Assembly: GCA_907163375.1 (NCBI GenBank)
Contig: CAJQUW010007975.1
Coordinates: 43,278-107,277 of the forward strand
Source: Prostheceraeus crozeri
Taxonomy: Eukaryota; Platyhelminthes; Polycladida; Euryleptidae
Reading direction: 5' to 3'
DNA: 64,000 nt
Shown here in pieces: positions 41,563 to 51,800 of this stretch. How positions within the stretch are numbered: the stretch's first letter is position 1; every line of letters starts with the position of its first letter. The notes under the pieces were generated by a model. It was given only the letters and a program-made list of their open reading frames with translations. It was not told where the DNA came from and did not search any database. The translations under genes and the position numbers were made by a program.

Positions 41563-42939
41563 GGATACCGCAATTCCACAAATTCAGAAAATTTAATTAA
41601 ATTAAAAATTGCTAATTTAGATTTATTAAATTATCTATTAAACAAAAATAAAAACTCAAACTGTCAGCATATTGGAGGTGACAAGAACAAAGTTCCATAC
41701 CACTTCGGTGGTGATATACAAAAAACATTAGAAAACTTTCCTGGATTTATTTGGAGTAAATATTCGAAAGAAAAACATCTTCCTGGTCATTCATATACTG
41801 GGCCAGGAACTCGATTAGATATAAGACTAGATGAGAATAATAATCCGAAACCAGGTGAAGAACCAATAAATAGAGTAGATGCCGCCGCTTACAGGCATGA
41901 TTTAGCTTATCGAAATCATGATCTAAGTTCTCGACATGCAGCTGATAAGAAGATGATTCAAGAATTAGACAGTATTCAAAATCCTACATTTAGAGAAAAA
42001 ATTGAAAGAATGTTTGTTAAGAAAGCTTTACAAGCTAAAATATTATTCGGCCAGGGTTTAAATGAAACTAATAACTCTGAGAGCAACGCTCGAACTAATA
42101 ACTCTGAGAGCAACGCTCGAACTAATAACTCTGAGAGCAACGCTCGAACCTACGCGTCCGAAATTCATAAAGAATATAGAAAGCCTAAATATTTATTGAA
42201 AGTAAAAGTATTTAATAAAGATGATATTTGGAGTGCTGATCTTATTCATATGCCGAATGAAAGGGACTACAAATACGCATTGACCGTTATAGATTTATAT
42301 ACACGATACGCTTGGGTAAAGCCTTTAAAAAATAAAAGTGGTCTTTCAGTTAAATATGCGTTTGAAGAAATCTTTAAAGAAAGTAAGAGAAAGCCAAAAA
42401 AATTGTTTGTTGATAAAGGATCGGAATTTTATAACCGAAACGTTCAGCCACTATTTGAAATTGTTTATTCAACTGAAAACGCTGGGAAGGCCGTAGTGAT
42501 AGAAAGATTCAATCGGACGTTGAAAAATATAATTTTCAAAAAATTTACTCAGCAAGGAAATCAGAAATGGTTGAAGATATTACCAGGAGTTGTAGAAGAG
42601 TACAATAATAAAGTTCATTCTGGTATTGAAGAAACCCCAAAGAATGCTTCTGACGACCCTGATTTAATACGAAAGAAAATATTCGAGAATAATTATTCGA
42701 ATGAGAGTAATCCGAATTTGCAGAAACTTAAGCCGAAATTTAAAATTGGAGATAGAGTTAGAATATTTAAATATAAGAACAAATTTGAAAAAGGCTTTGT
42801 TGGCTATTGGACTAAAGAAATATTTGAAGTTTGCAAAATAAATCAAAGTTATCCGATTACTTATGAAATTAAAGATTTAGATAATGAGGATATCAGAGGT
42901 CGTTTTTATCAAAATGAATTACAGAAAACAGAGCTTTAA
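41563..42939 (+). CDS. Phospholipase-A2-like domain joined to integrase in one open frame, E2
   Basis: The first part has the parvovirus-type PLA2 signature: YTGPGTRLD (Ca-binding loop) then INRVDAAAYRHDLAYRNHD (catalytic His-Asp and Tyr) and a helix with ADKKMIQEL. The linker has three copies of NNSESNART. The integrase follows: IWSADLIHMP (first Asp), YALTVIDLYTRYAWVKPL, FVDKGSEFYN (second Asp), AVVIERFNRTLK (Glu), and a C-terminal chromo/SH3-like end (KFKIGDRVRIF, GYWTKEIFEV). PLA2 activity breaches endosomal membranes during parvovirus entry; integrase inserts the DNA. The exact start is unclear. The same frame runs through both parts without a stop. Confidence 0.75.
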   Translation, partial: GYRNSTNSENLIKLKIANLDLLNYLLNKNKNSNCQHIGGDKNKVPYHFGGDIQKTLENFPGFIWSKYSKEKHLPGHSYTGPGTRLDIRLDENNNPKPGEEPINRVDAAAYRHDLAYRNHDLSSRHAADKKMIQELDSIQNPTFREKIERMFVKKALQAKILFGQGLNETNNSESNARTNNSESNARTNNSESNARTYASEIHKEYRKPKYLLKVKVFNKDDIWSADLIHMPNERDYKYALTVIDLYTRYAWVKPLKNKSGLSVKYAFEEIFKESKRKPKKLFVDKGSEFYNRNVQPLFEIVYSTENAGKAVVIERFNRTLKNIIFKKFTQQGNQKWLKILPGVVEEYNNKVHSGIEETPKNASDDPDLIRKKIFENNYSNESNPNLQKLKPKFKIGDRVRIFKYKNKFEKGFVGYWTKEIFEVCKINQSYPITYEIKDLDNEDIRGRFYQNELQKTEL

Positions 42940-42973
42940 CCTTTAGGTGGTGCTTTAGCTAGCTTCGCTTGAG

Positions 42974-43465
42974 TTATAGATTGTTTAACTCTAACATAAT
43001 ATCTAGAAATGGTACTCCTTTTTGTAATTTGTACAAAACGTATAAACATAATTGTCCACAGTAAGTAGTTCCCGGTTTTTGAATTTGAAATGTATTATAA
43101 ATTCCATTGCCAAGTATTTCTCTTACTTCATCCGTAGGTGGAAGCCCGTATGAGTCGAACCAATAGTTCTCAGCCTCCGGGCGGTCAAAATAATAATTAT
43201 CTCCGTTTTTACTAAAGATACCTGCTGACCAATGTACGCCGTTTTGGTCTGAAGTGTGAAGATTCGTTATGAAATTTACAGTTATTGATGGAACTTTATT
43301 CCGGGAACTGAAGGTTCCTGTTGGCCTATTTTTTAGGAATTGTAATTCATCCCTCATCAATATGTGAAAATTCTTTATTCCCAATTGATTAGCAATCTTA
43401 TTTAAATCGAAATTCGTTGTTGTCTGTGTTCCATATAATTTCAAAAACTCATTTATGTTGCTCAT
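42974..43465 (-). CDS. Adenovirus-type cysteine protease, E2
   Basis: 163 residues, start MSNINEFLKLYGTQTTTNFD. The catalytic His is in GVHWSAGIFS, the Asp in YWFDSYGLPP, and the Cys in TTYCGQLCLYVLYKL, preceded by FQIQKPG with the oxyanion Gln. The FDSYGLPP block is characteristic of this family. It would process virion precursors. It reads toward the integrase gene, opposite in strand, and is a remote relative of the E1 protease. Confidence 0.85.
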   Translation of the reverse strand: MSNINEFLKLYGTQTTTNFDLNKIANQLGIKNFHILMRDELQFLKNRPTGTFSSRNKVPSITVNFITNLHTSDQNGVHWSAGIFSKNGDNYYFDRPEAENYWFDSYGLPPTDEVREILGNGIYNTFQIQKPGTTYCGQLCLYVLYKLQKGVPFLDIMLELNNL

Positions 43466-43499
43466 TTTATAATAAAAAAATTTCTTAAGAGACCCCTAG

Positions 43500-43735
43500 A
43501 AGTCAGAAGGAGGGGGGGTATTGATTTAAAACTGTTCTCTAATGATGTCTTTCCTTACTACTTAGTCAGAAGGGGGTATTGATTTAAAACATTTTATAAT
43601 GATGACTTTCCTTACTACTGGGGGGGGTATTGATTTAAAACTGGTCTCTAATGATGTCTTTCCATACTACTTAGACAGAAGGGAGGGGGTATTGATTTAA
43701 AACTGTTCCACAATGATGACTTTCCTTGCTACTTA
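43500..43735. repeat. ~60-bp G-rich minisatellite
   Basis: Four imperfect copies of a unit with GGGGGTATTGATTTAAAACT, then CTAATGATGTCTTTCC and TACTACTTAG. Runs of 5-8 G begin each unit. It lies just upstream of the protease start on the other strand and before the accessory gene. Confidence 0.8.
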
Positions 43736-44130
43736 TTCGATTTTGAAATGATTTAATTTAATCTAAATTAAAACGTTACATTGTGTCCATTTTATTCTTA
43801 TGAACTCTTGTTAAGAGAATATTGATTGTTTTATCTGTATTAAGACATTAGCAACATCTGTTACCAAATTTCTCAACATGAACAGCTGCTGCCAGTTTAA
43901 GCTATTCAGTATGAGAGAATTCTTTGTGACCCGCATAACTCATGACTTTTCACTTGAACAGCTGCTGCCATTATTCCACGTATTACTGCGTGCATTCATT
44001 CTGCGAGCGTTCTACGAGACTGTGACTGCTTACGAATCATCTGTGACCTTTATCTATTTTGGTCAATTTCATCAGCGACTTTCAACAATTTTATTTTTTA
44101 TCATAATTAATTCACTACGTTTTAACGAAA

Positions 44131-44721
44131 ATGGCACGTTCAAGCATCGCCTTTGCCGATTTGAAAAGAAAAATTTCAGACACTATTGTGAACGAAGATC
44201 AACGGAAGAAGTGTATTGAGATGCTAACAGAATTTCAGGAGAAATATCTTAAACCAAGGGAGGAAGAAGACATCCACGCATCAAAAACATTCAGAGAATT
44301 TTTAGTGATAAATCGATTTGAAGACACATTGCAAGATAACGCCATCAATATCAGTTCAAACGATAATTTTGAAGAAGAAATTCAAAGAGACATCTTGGCA
44401 TCAGAGCTAACTAATTATTTAGCACATTTAAGAAGAGAAGAAGACATTTCGGTGAACAATACTGTGAAGTTATCGTTGTTAAAAGGAAGAGCTTTGACTG
44501 CAATCCGGGGAAGTGGCCATGTTTGTAAACAATTAGGTTATTCGAGAGGCTATAGCATCTTTTTAAGAAAATTTTATAAACTATATTTACGATTTCCGTT
44601 TATTAAGAACTCGACGGAATCTATATCATTTTTCAAAAGGAACTTCGCTATTATTGACTCGTATCTTCGCCATGGGAGACACCGCCCAACCCTTGATCAA
44701 ATTTTAAACTCAATCAATTGA
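44131..44721 (+). CDS. Accessory protein, divergent family shared with E3
   Basis: 196 residues, start MARSSIAFADLKRKISDTI. The N-terminal 110 residues are charged and helical. The C-terminal domain has KGRALTAIRGSGHVCKQLGY, then RGYSIFLRKFYKLYLRFPF, NSTESISFFKRNFAIIDSYL. The E3 ORF at 57353 shares the frame SYxxF..LI..HVLFLNSS..ISFVRKHF and the same overall layout, at low identity. No known family recognised; the small helical domain with the (S)YxxF pattern could be a DNA- or RNA-binding module. The base composition is less AT-rich than the core genes. Flanking minisatellites lie on both sides. Confidence 0.5.
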   Translation: MARSSIAFADLKRKISDTIVNEDQRKKCIEMLTEFQEKYLKPREEEDIHASKTFREFLVINRFEDTLQDNAINISSNDNFEEEIQRDILASELTNYLAHLRREEDISVNNTVKLSLLKGRALTAIRGSGHVCKQLGYSRGYSIFLRKFYKLYLRFPFIKNSTESISFFKRNFAIIDSYLRHGRHRPTLDQILNSIN

Positions 44722-44737
44722 AACGGTAAGCTACTCC

Positions 44738-45100
44738 CAATAGATAATAGTACTATGACCCTTCCCTTATTTGAATTTACGAGAAACAATTGTATCATGG
44801 CATAATACATTTTCTAGTCAACATATTTTATTCGTTGTAAACCATGCTACTTGTCCTCATTGGTTTTATAGTTCTATGAGTCTTACCTTATTTTACTCAT
44901 ACGGAAACAATTGTATCATGGCATAATACATTTTAGTAACATATATTTTATTCGTTGTAAACCATGCTACTTGTCCTCATTGGTTTTATAGTTCTATGAG
45001 TCTTACCTTATTTTACTCATACGGAAACAATTGTATCATGGCATAATACATTTTCTAGTCAACATATTTTATTCGTTGTAAACCATGCTACTTGTACATA
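44738..45100. repeat. ~121-bp tandem repeat after the accessory gene
   Basis: Three copies of a unit containing ACAATTGTATCATGGCATAA, then TTATTCGTTGTAAACCATGC and TGGTTTTATAGTTCTATGAG. No gene. The E3 accessory gene is also followed by a direct repeat, of different sequence and a 144-bp period. Confidence 0.85.
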
Positions 45101-45165
45101 GTACTTGTCTGTGATGTGAATAAAATATTTCAAAGATGGAAATGTGTTTTCATTTTGTATCGAGT

Positions 45166-45772
45166 TAAAGCAGTAGCAACTACTGGAATTGTAAGAACAC
45201 CAGATGAAATGACAATTGTTAAAGCATTAGACCATCTCTTTCTTAACTTTTTATAATGCTCTAATCTTAATAATAATTGAGATTCCTTATCTTTCATATA
45301 CCTAACTCTATCTTTGTGTTTTTCTTTGTTCATTTTTTCAATGTTCATTTTTTCAATGTCCATTAAAGTAGAACTACGTTCATATGATAACGAAGGATAT
45401 ATTCTTGAGGTTCCTTCCATTTCTGAAGTTCCTTCCACTTTTGTTTCTTCCATTTTTAAATGAATATTTTGAATAAATATTTTGAATAAATATTTTGAAT
45501 ACAATCTTCTGGTATATTGAGACTACGTGATATTTTGAGACAACTTAAATTTTCGTCTGCCTAAATTTTCAAAATTCTTAGACCACGTGATATTTTGAGA
45601 CAACTTAAATTTTCGCCCTTCGGCCACGTGAAATTTAAAATCTACCTAAATTTTTGAAATTTTGATTTTTTTGAAAATTTTGAAAACCCCCGCAAAAGTG
45701 TGACATCCGGCGCAAGCGAAGCGAAGCAAAGCGAAGCGAAGCGTCGCGCCGGATGTCACACTATATACTACT
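45166..45772. repeat. E2 right terminal inverted repeat with hairpin and partial copy of the membrane-protein gene
   Basis: Reverse counterpart of the left end. The hairpin arms are at 45698-45713 and 45746-45761, with about twice as many CGCTT units in the loop as on the left. On the minus strand it includes the start of the membrane-hairpin gene (from 45450), MEETKVEGTSEMEGTSRIYP, and continues to the first part of its hydrophobic block, so that gene start is present at both ends of E2. Confidence 0.9.
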
Positions 45773-45781
45773 GTCGCGTAA

Positions 45782-45855
45782 GTGGCTCGTAGCTGAGTTG
45801 GTTAGAGCACAGGTCTAGTTAACCTTGGTCGTAGGCTCGAATCCTACCAGCCGCA
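45782..45855 (+). tRNA. tRNA-like gene immediately right of E2
   Basis: It starts 3 bp after the target duplication (45773-45778). It has the consensus sequence with CTCGAATC in the T loop and so a B box changed at one conserved base (GGCTCGAATCC). Because GTCGCG is restored, its own upstream 9 bp are unchanged, but everything further upstream is now E2. Confidence 0.7.
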
Positions 45856-48800
45856 CATCTTTTGCATGGCAATTTGATCTATCGTTTATTTAATTTCATT
45901 GTTGTTAATTGCATTCACGACATGGTTTAAGATGCTTTGGTGGACAATCGATCCCCGCTACTTGCCTTAATGTCGGCGGTCACAATTGTGACGTGTTATT
46001 TATTCATTGATTATTATTGCCTTGACAACTGATGTGTGGTGGTGAGGGTTTGATCCTGCCAATTGACAGAGTCGCGTAAGTGGCTCGTAGCTGAGTTGGT
46101 TAGAGCACAGGTCTAGTTAACCTTGGTCGTAGGTTCGAATCCTACCAGCCGCACATCTTTTGCATGGCAATTTGATCTATCGTTTATTTAATTTCATTGT
46201 TGTTAATTGCATTCACGACATGGTTTAAGATGCTTTGGTGGACAATCGATCCCCGCCACTTGCCTTAATGTCGGCGGTCACAATTGTGACGTGTTATTTA
46301 TTCATTGATTATTATTGCCTTGACAACTGATGTGTGGTGGTGAGGGTTTGATCCTGCCAATTGACAGAGTCGCGTAAGTGGCTCGTAGCTGAGTTGGTTA
46401 GAGCACAGGTCTAGTTAACCTTGGTCGTAGGCTCGAATCCTACCAGCCGCACATCTTTTGCATGGCAATTTGATCTATCGTTTATTTAATTTCATTGTTG
46501 TTAATTGCATTCACGACATGGTTAAGATGCTTTGGTGGACAATCGATCCCCGCTACTTGCCTTAATGTCGGCGGTCACAATTGTGACGTGTTATTTATTC
46601 ATTGATTATTATTGCCTTGACAACTGATGTGTGGTGGTGAGGGTTTGATCCTGCCAATTGACAGAGTCGCGTAAGTGGCTCGTAGCTGAGTTGGTTAGAG
46701 CACAGGTCTAGTTAACCTTGGTCGTAGGTTCGAATCCTACCAGCCGCACATCTTTTGCATGGCAATTTGATCTATCGTTTATTTAATTTCATTGTTGTTA
46801 ATTGCATTCACGACATGGTTTAAGATGCTTTGGTGGACAATCGATCCCCGCTACTTGCCTTAATGTCGGCGGTCACAATTGTGACGTGTTATTTATTCAT
46901 TGATTATTATTGCCTTGACAACTGATGTGTGGTGGTGAGGGTTTGATCCTGCCAATTGACAGAGTCGCGTAAGTGGCTCGTAGCTGAGTTGGTTAGAGCA
47001 CAGGTCTAGTTAACCTTGGTCGTAGGCTCGAATCCTACCAGCCGCACATCTTTTGCATGGCAATTTGATCTATCGTTTATTTAATTTCATTGTTGTTAAT
47101 TGCATTCACGACATGGTTTAAGATGCTTTGGTGGACAATCGATCCCCGCTACTTGCCTTAATGTCGGCGGTCACAATTGTGACGTGTTATTTATTCATTG
47201 ATTATTATTGCCTTGACAACTGATGTGTGGTGGTGAGGGTTTGATCCTGCCAATTGACAGAGTCGCGTAAGTGGCTCGTAGCTGAGTTGGTTAGAGCACA
47301 GGTCTAGTTAACCTTGGTCGTAGGCTCGAATCCTACCAGCCGCACATCTTTTGCATGGCAATTTGATCTATCGTTTATTTAATTTCATTGTTGTTAATTG
47401 CATTCACGACATGGTTTAAGATGCTTTGGTGGACAATCGATCCCCGCTACTTGCCTTAATGTCGGCGGTCACAATTGTGACGTGTTATTTATTCATTGAT
47501 TATTATTGCCTTGACAACTGATGTGTGGTGGTGAGGGTTTGATCCTGCCAATTGACAGAGTCGCGTAAGTGGCTCGTAGCTGAGTTGGTTAGAGCACAGG
47601 TCTAGTTAACCTTGGTCGTAGGCTCGAATCCTACCAGCCGCACATCTTTTGCATGGCAATTTGATCTATCGTTTATTTAATTTCATTGTTGTTAATTGCA
47701 TTCACGACATGGTTTAAGATGCTTTGGTGGACAATCGATCCCCGCTACTTGCCTTAATGTCGGCGGTCACAATTGTGACGTGTTATTTATTCATTGATTA
47801 TTATTGCCTTGACAACTGATGTGTGGTGGTGAGGGTTTGATCCTGCCAATTGACAGAGTCGCGTAAGTGGCTCGTAGCTGAGTTGGTTAGAGCACAGGTC
47901 TAGTTAACCTTGGTCGTAGGTTCGAATCCTACCAGCCGCACATCTTTTGCATGGCAATTTGATCTATCGTTTATTTAATTTCATCGTTGTTAATTGCATT
48001 CACGACATGGTTTAAGATGCTTTGGTGGACAATCGATCCCCGCTACTTGCCTTAATGTCGGCGGTCACAATTGTGACGTGTTATTTATTCATTGATTATT
48101 ATTGCCTTGACAACTGATGTGTGGTGGTGAGGGTTTGATCCTGCCAATTGACAGAGTCGCGTAAGTGGCTCGTAGCTGAGTTGGTTAGAGCACAGGTCTA
48201 GTTAACCTTGGTCGTAGGTTCGAATCCTACCAGCCGCACATCTTTTGCATGGCAATTTGATCTATCGTTTATTTAATTTCATCGTTGTTAATTGCATTCA
48301 CGACATGGTTTAAGATGCTTTGGTGGACAATCGATCCCCGCTACTTGCCTTAATGTCGGCGGTCACAATTGTGACGTGTTATTTATTCATTGATTATTAT
48401 TGCCTTGACAACTGATGTGTGGTGGTGAGGGTTTGATCCTGCCAATTGACAGAGTCGCGTAAGTGGCTCGTAGCTGAGTTGGTTAGAGCACAGGTCTAGT
48501 TAACCTTGGTCGTAGGCTCGAATCCTATCAGCCGCACATCTTTTGCATGGCAATTTGATCTATCGTTTATTTAATTTCATTGTTGTTAATTGCATTCACG
48601 ACATGGTTTAAGATGCTTTGGTGGACAATCGATCCCCGCTACTTGCCTTAATGTCGGCGGTCACAATTGTGACGTGTTATTTATTCATTGATTATTATTG
48701 CCTTGACAACTGATGTGTGGTGGTGAGGGTTTGATCCTGCAATTGACAGAGTCGCGTAAGTGGCTCGTAGCTGAGTTGGTTAGAGCACAGGTCTAGTTAA

Positions 48801-51800
48801 CCTTGGTCGTAGGTTCGAATCCTACCAGCCGCACATCTTTTGCATGGCAATTTGATCTATCGTTTATTTAATTTCATTGTTGTTAATTGCATTCACGACA
48901 TGGTTTAAGATGCTTTGGTGGACAATCGATCCCCGCTACTTGCCTTAATGTCGGCGGTCACAATTGTGACGTGTTATTTATTCATTGATTATTATTGCCT
49001 TGACAACTGATGTGTGGTGGTGAGGGTTTGATCCTGCCAATTGACAGAGTCGCGTAAGTGGCTCGTAGCTGAGTTGGTTAGAGCACAGGTCTAGTTAACC
49101 TTGGTCGTAGGTTCGAATCCTACCAGCCGCACATCTTTTGCATGGCAATTTGATCTATCGTTTATTTAATTTCATTGTTGTTAATTGCATTCACGACATT
49201 GTTTAAGATGCTTTGGTGGACAATCGATCCCCGCTACTTGCCTTAATGTCGGCGGTCACAATTGTGACGTGTTATTTATTCATTGATTATTATTGCCTTG
49301 ACAACTGATGTGTGGTGGTGAGGGTTTGATCCTGCCAATTGACAGAGTCGCGTAAGTGGCTCGTAGCTGAGTTGGTTAGAGCACAGGTCTAGTTAACCTT
49401 GGTCGTAGGTTCGAATCCTACCAGCCGCACATCTTTTGCATGGCAATTTGATCTATCGTTTATTTAATTTCATTGTTGTTAATTGCATTCACGACATGGT
49501 TTAAGATGCTTTGGTGGACAATCGATCCCCGCTACTTGCCTTAATGTCGGCGGTCACAATTGTGACGTGTTATTTATTCATTGATTATTATTGCCTTGAC
49601 AACTGATGTGTGGTGGTGAGGGTTTGATCCTGCCAATTGACAGAGTCGCGTAAGTGGCTCGTAGCTGAGTTGGTTAGAGCACAGGTCTAGTTAACCTTGG
49701 TCGTAGGTTCGAATCCTACCAGCCGCACATCTTTTGCATGGCAATTTGATCTATCGTTTATTTAATTTCATTGTTGTTAATTGCATTCACGACATGGTTT
49801 AAGATGCTTTGGTGGACAATCGATCCCCGCTACTTGCCTTAATGTCGGCGGTCACAATTGTGACGTGTTATTTATTCATTGATTATTATTGCCTTGACAA
49901 CTGATGTGTGGTGGTGAGGGTTTGATCCTGCCAATTGACAGAGTCGCGTAAGTGGCTCGTAGCTGAGTTGGTTAGAGCACAGGTCTAGTTAACCTTGGTC
50001 GTAGGCTCGAATCCTACCAGCCGCACATCTTTTGCATGGCAATTTGATCTATCGTTTATTTAATTTCATTGTTGTTAATTGCATTCACGACATGGTTTAA
50101 GATGCTTTGGTGGACAATCGATCCCCGCTACTTGCCTTAATGTCGGCGGTCACAATTGTGACGTGTTATTTATTCATTGATTATTATTGCCTTGACAACT
50201 GATGTGTGGTGGTGAGGGTTTGATCCTGCCAATTGACAGAGTCGCGTAAGTGGCTCGTAGCTGAGTTGGTTAGAGCACAGGTCTAGTTAACCTTGGTCGT
50301 AGGTTCGAATCCTACCAGCCGCACATCTTTTGCATGGCAATTTGATCTATCGTTTATTTAATTTCATTGTTGTTAATTGCATTCACGACATGGTTTAAGA
50401 TGCTTTGGTGGACAATCGATCCCCGCTACTTGCCTTAATGTCGGCGGTCACAATTGTGACGTGTTATTTATTCATTGATTATTATTGCCTTGACAACTGA
50501 TGTGTGGTGGTGAGGGTTTGATCCTGCCAATTGACAGAGTCGCGTAAGTGGCTCGTAGCTGAGTTGGTTAGAGCACAGGTCTAGTTAACCTTGGTCGTAG
50601 GTTCGAATCCTACCAGCCGCACATCTTTTGCATGGCAATTTGATCTATCGTTTATTTAATTTCATTGTTGTTAATTGCATTCACGACATGGTTTAAGATG
50701 CTTTGGTGGACAATCGATCCCCGCTACTTGCCTTAATGTCGGCGGTCACAATTGTGACGTGTTATTTATTCATTGATTATTATTGCCTTGACAACTGATG
50801 TGTGGTGGTGAGGGTTTGATCCTGCCAATTGACAGAGTCGCGTAAGTGGCTCGTAGCTGAGTTGGTTAGAGCACAGGTCTAGTTAACCTTGGTCGTAGGC
50901 TCGAATCCTACCAGCCGCACATCTTTTGCATGGCAATTTGATCTATCGTTTATTTAATTTCATTGTTGTTAATTGCATTCACGACATGGTTTAAGATGCT
51001 TTGGTGGACAATCGATCCCCGCTACTTGCCTTAATGTCGGCGGTCACAATTGTGACGTGTTATTTATTCATTGATTATTATTGCCTTGACAACTGATGTG
51101 TGGTGGTGAGGGTTTGATCCTGCCAATTGACAGAGTCGCGTAAGTGGCTCGTAGCTGAGTTGGTTAGAGCACAGGTCTAGTTAACCTTGGTCGTAGGCTC
51201 GAATCCTACCAGCCGCACATCTTTTGCATGGCAATTTGATCTATCGTTTATTTAATTTCATTGTTGTTAATTGCATTCACGACATGGTTTAAGATGCTTT
51301 GGTGGACAATCGATCCCCGCTACTTGCCTTAATGTCGGCGGTCACAATTGTGACGTGTTATTTATTCATTGATTATTATTGCCTTGACAACTGATGTGTG
51401 GTGGTGAGGGTTTGATCCTGCCAATTGACAGAGTCGCGTAAGTGGCTCGTAGCTGAGTTGGTTAGAGCACAGGTCTAGTTAACCTTGGTCGTAGGCTCGA
51501 ATCCTACCAGCCGCACATCTTTTGCATGGCAATTTGATCTATCGTTTATTTAATTTCATTGTTGTTAATTGCATTCACGACATGGTTTAAGATGCTTTGG
51601 TGGACAATCGATCCCCGCTACTTGCCTTAATGTCGGCGGTCACAATTGTGACGTGTTATTTATTCATTGATTATTATTGCCTTGACAACTGATGTGTGGT
51701 GGTGAGGGTTTGATCCTGCCAATTGACAGAGTCGCGTAAGTGGCTCGTAGCTGAGTTGGTTAGAGCACAGGTCTAGTTAACCTTGGTCGTAGGTTCGAAT

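Larger units (their letters stand above)
28522..45772. mobile_element. E2: Polinton (adintovirus-like lineage), nearly complete, young
   Basis: The element starts AGTAGTATATAGTGTGAC and ends with the inverse, GTCACACTATATACTACT. It is flanked by perfect 6-bp duplications GTCGCG (28516-28521, 45773-45778), the size Polinton integrases make. At 17,251 bp it has the normal Polinton length. It is much richer in A+T than its host array. Left to right it holds a membrane protein, a helical protein, penton-like protein, ATPase, a small protein and PolB. Then come a reverse-strand unknown protein, fibre-like protein, hydrophobic protein, MCP, a second hydrophobic protein, PLA2-integrase, reverse-strand protease and an accessory gene. 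Most frames look whole; there are about two to four breaks, chiefly in the polymerase. Confidence 0.95.

Noticed and set aside
41953-42939. Retrovirus or LTR retrotransposon because of the rve integrase
   Set aside because: There is no reverse transcriptase, protease of retroviral type, gag or LTR next to it. PolB, packaging ATPase, jelly-roll capsid genes and 6-bp target duplications identify a Polinton.
43878-44219. 113-codon ORF overlapping the accessory gene start
   Set aside because: It overlaps the better-supported frame at 44131 and its last third is the same DNA in another phase. No family or conserved feature.
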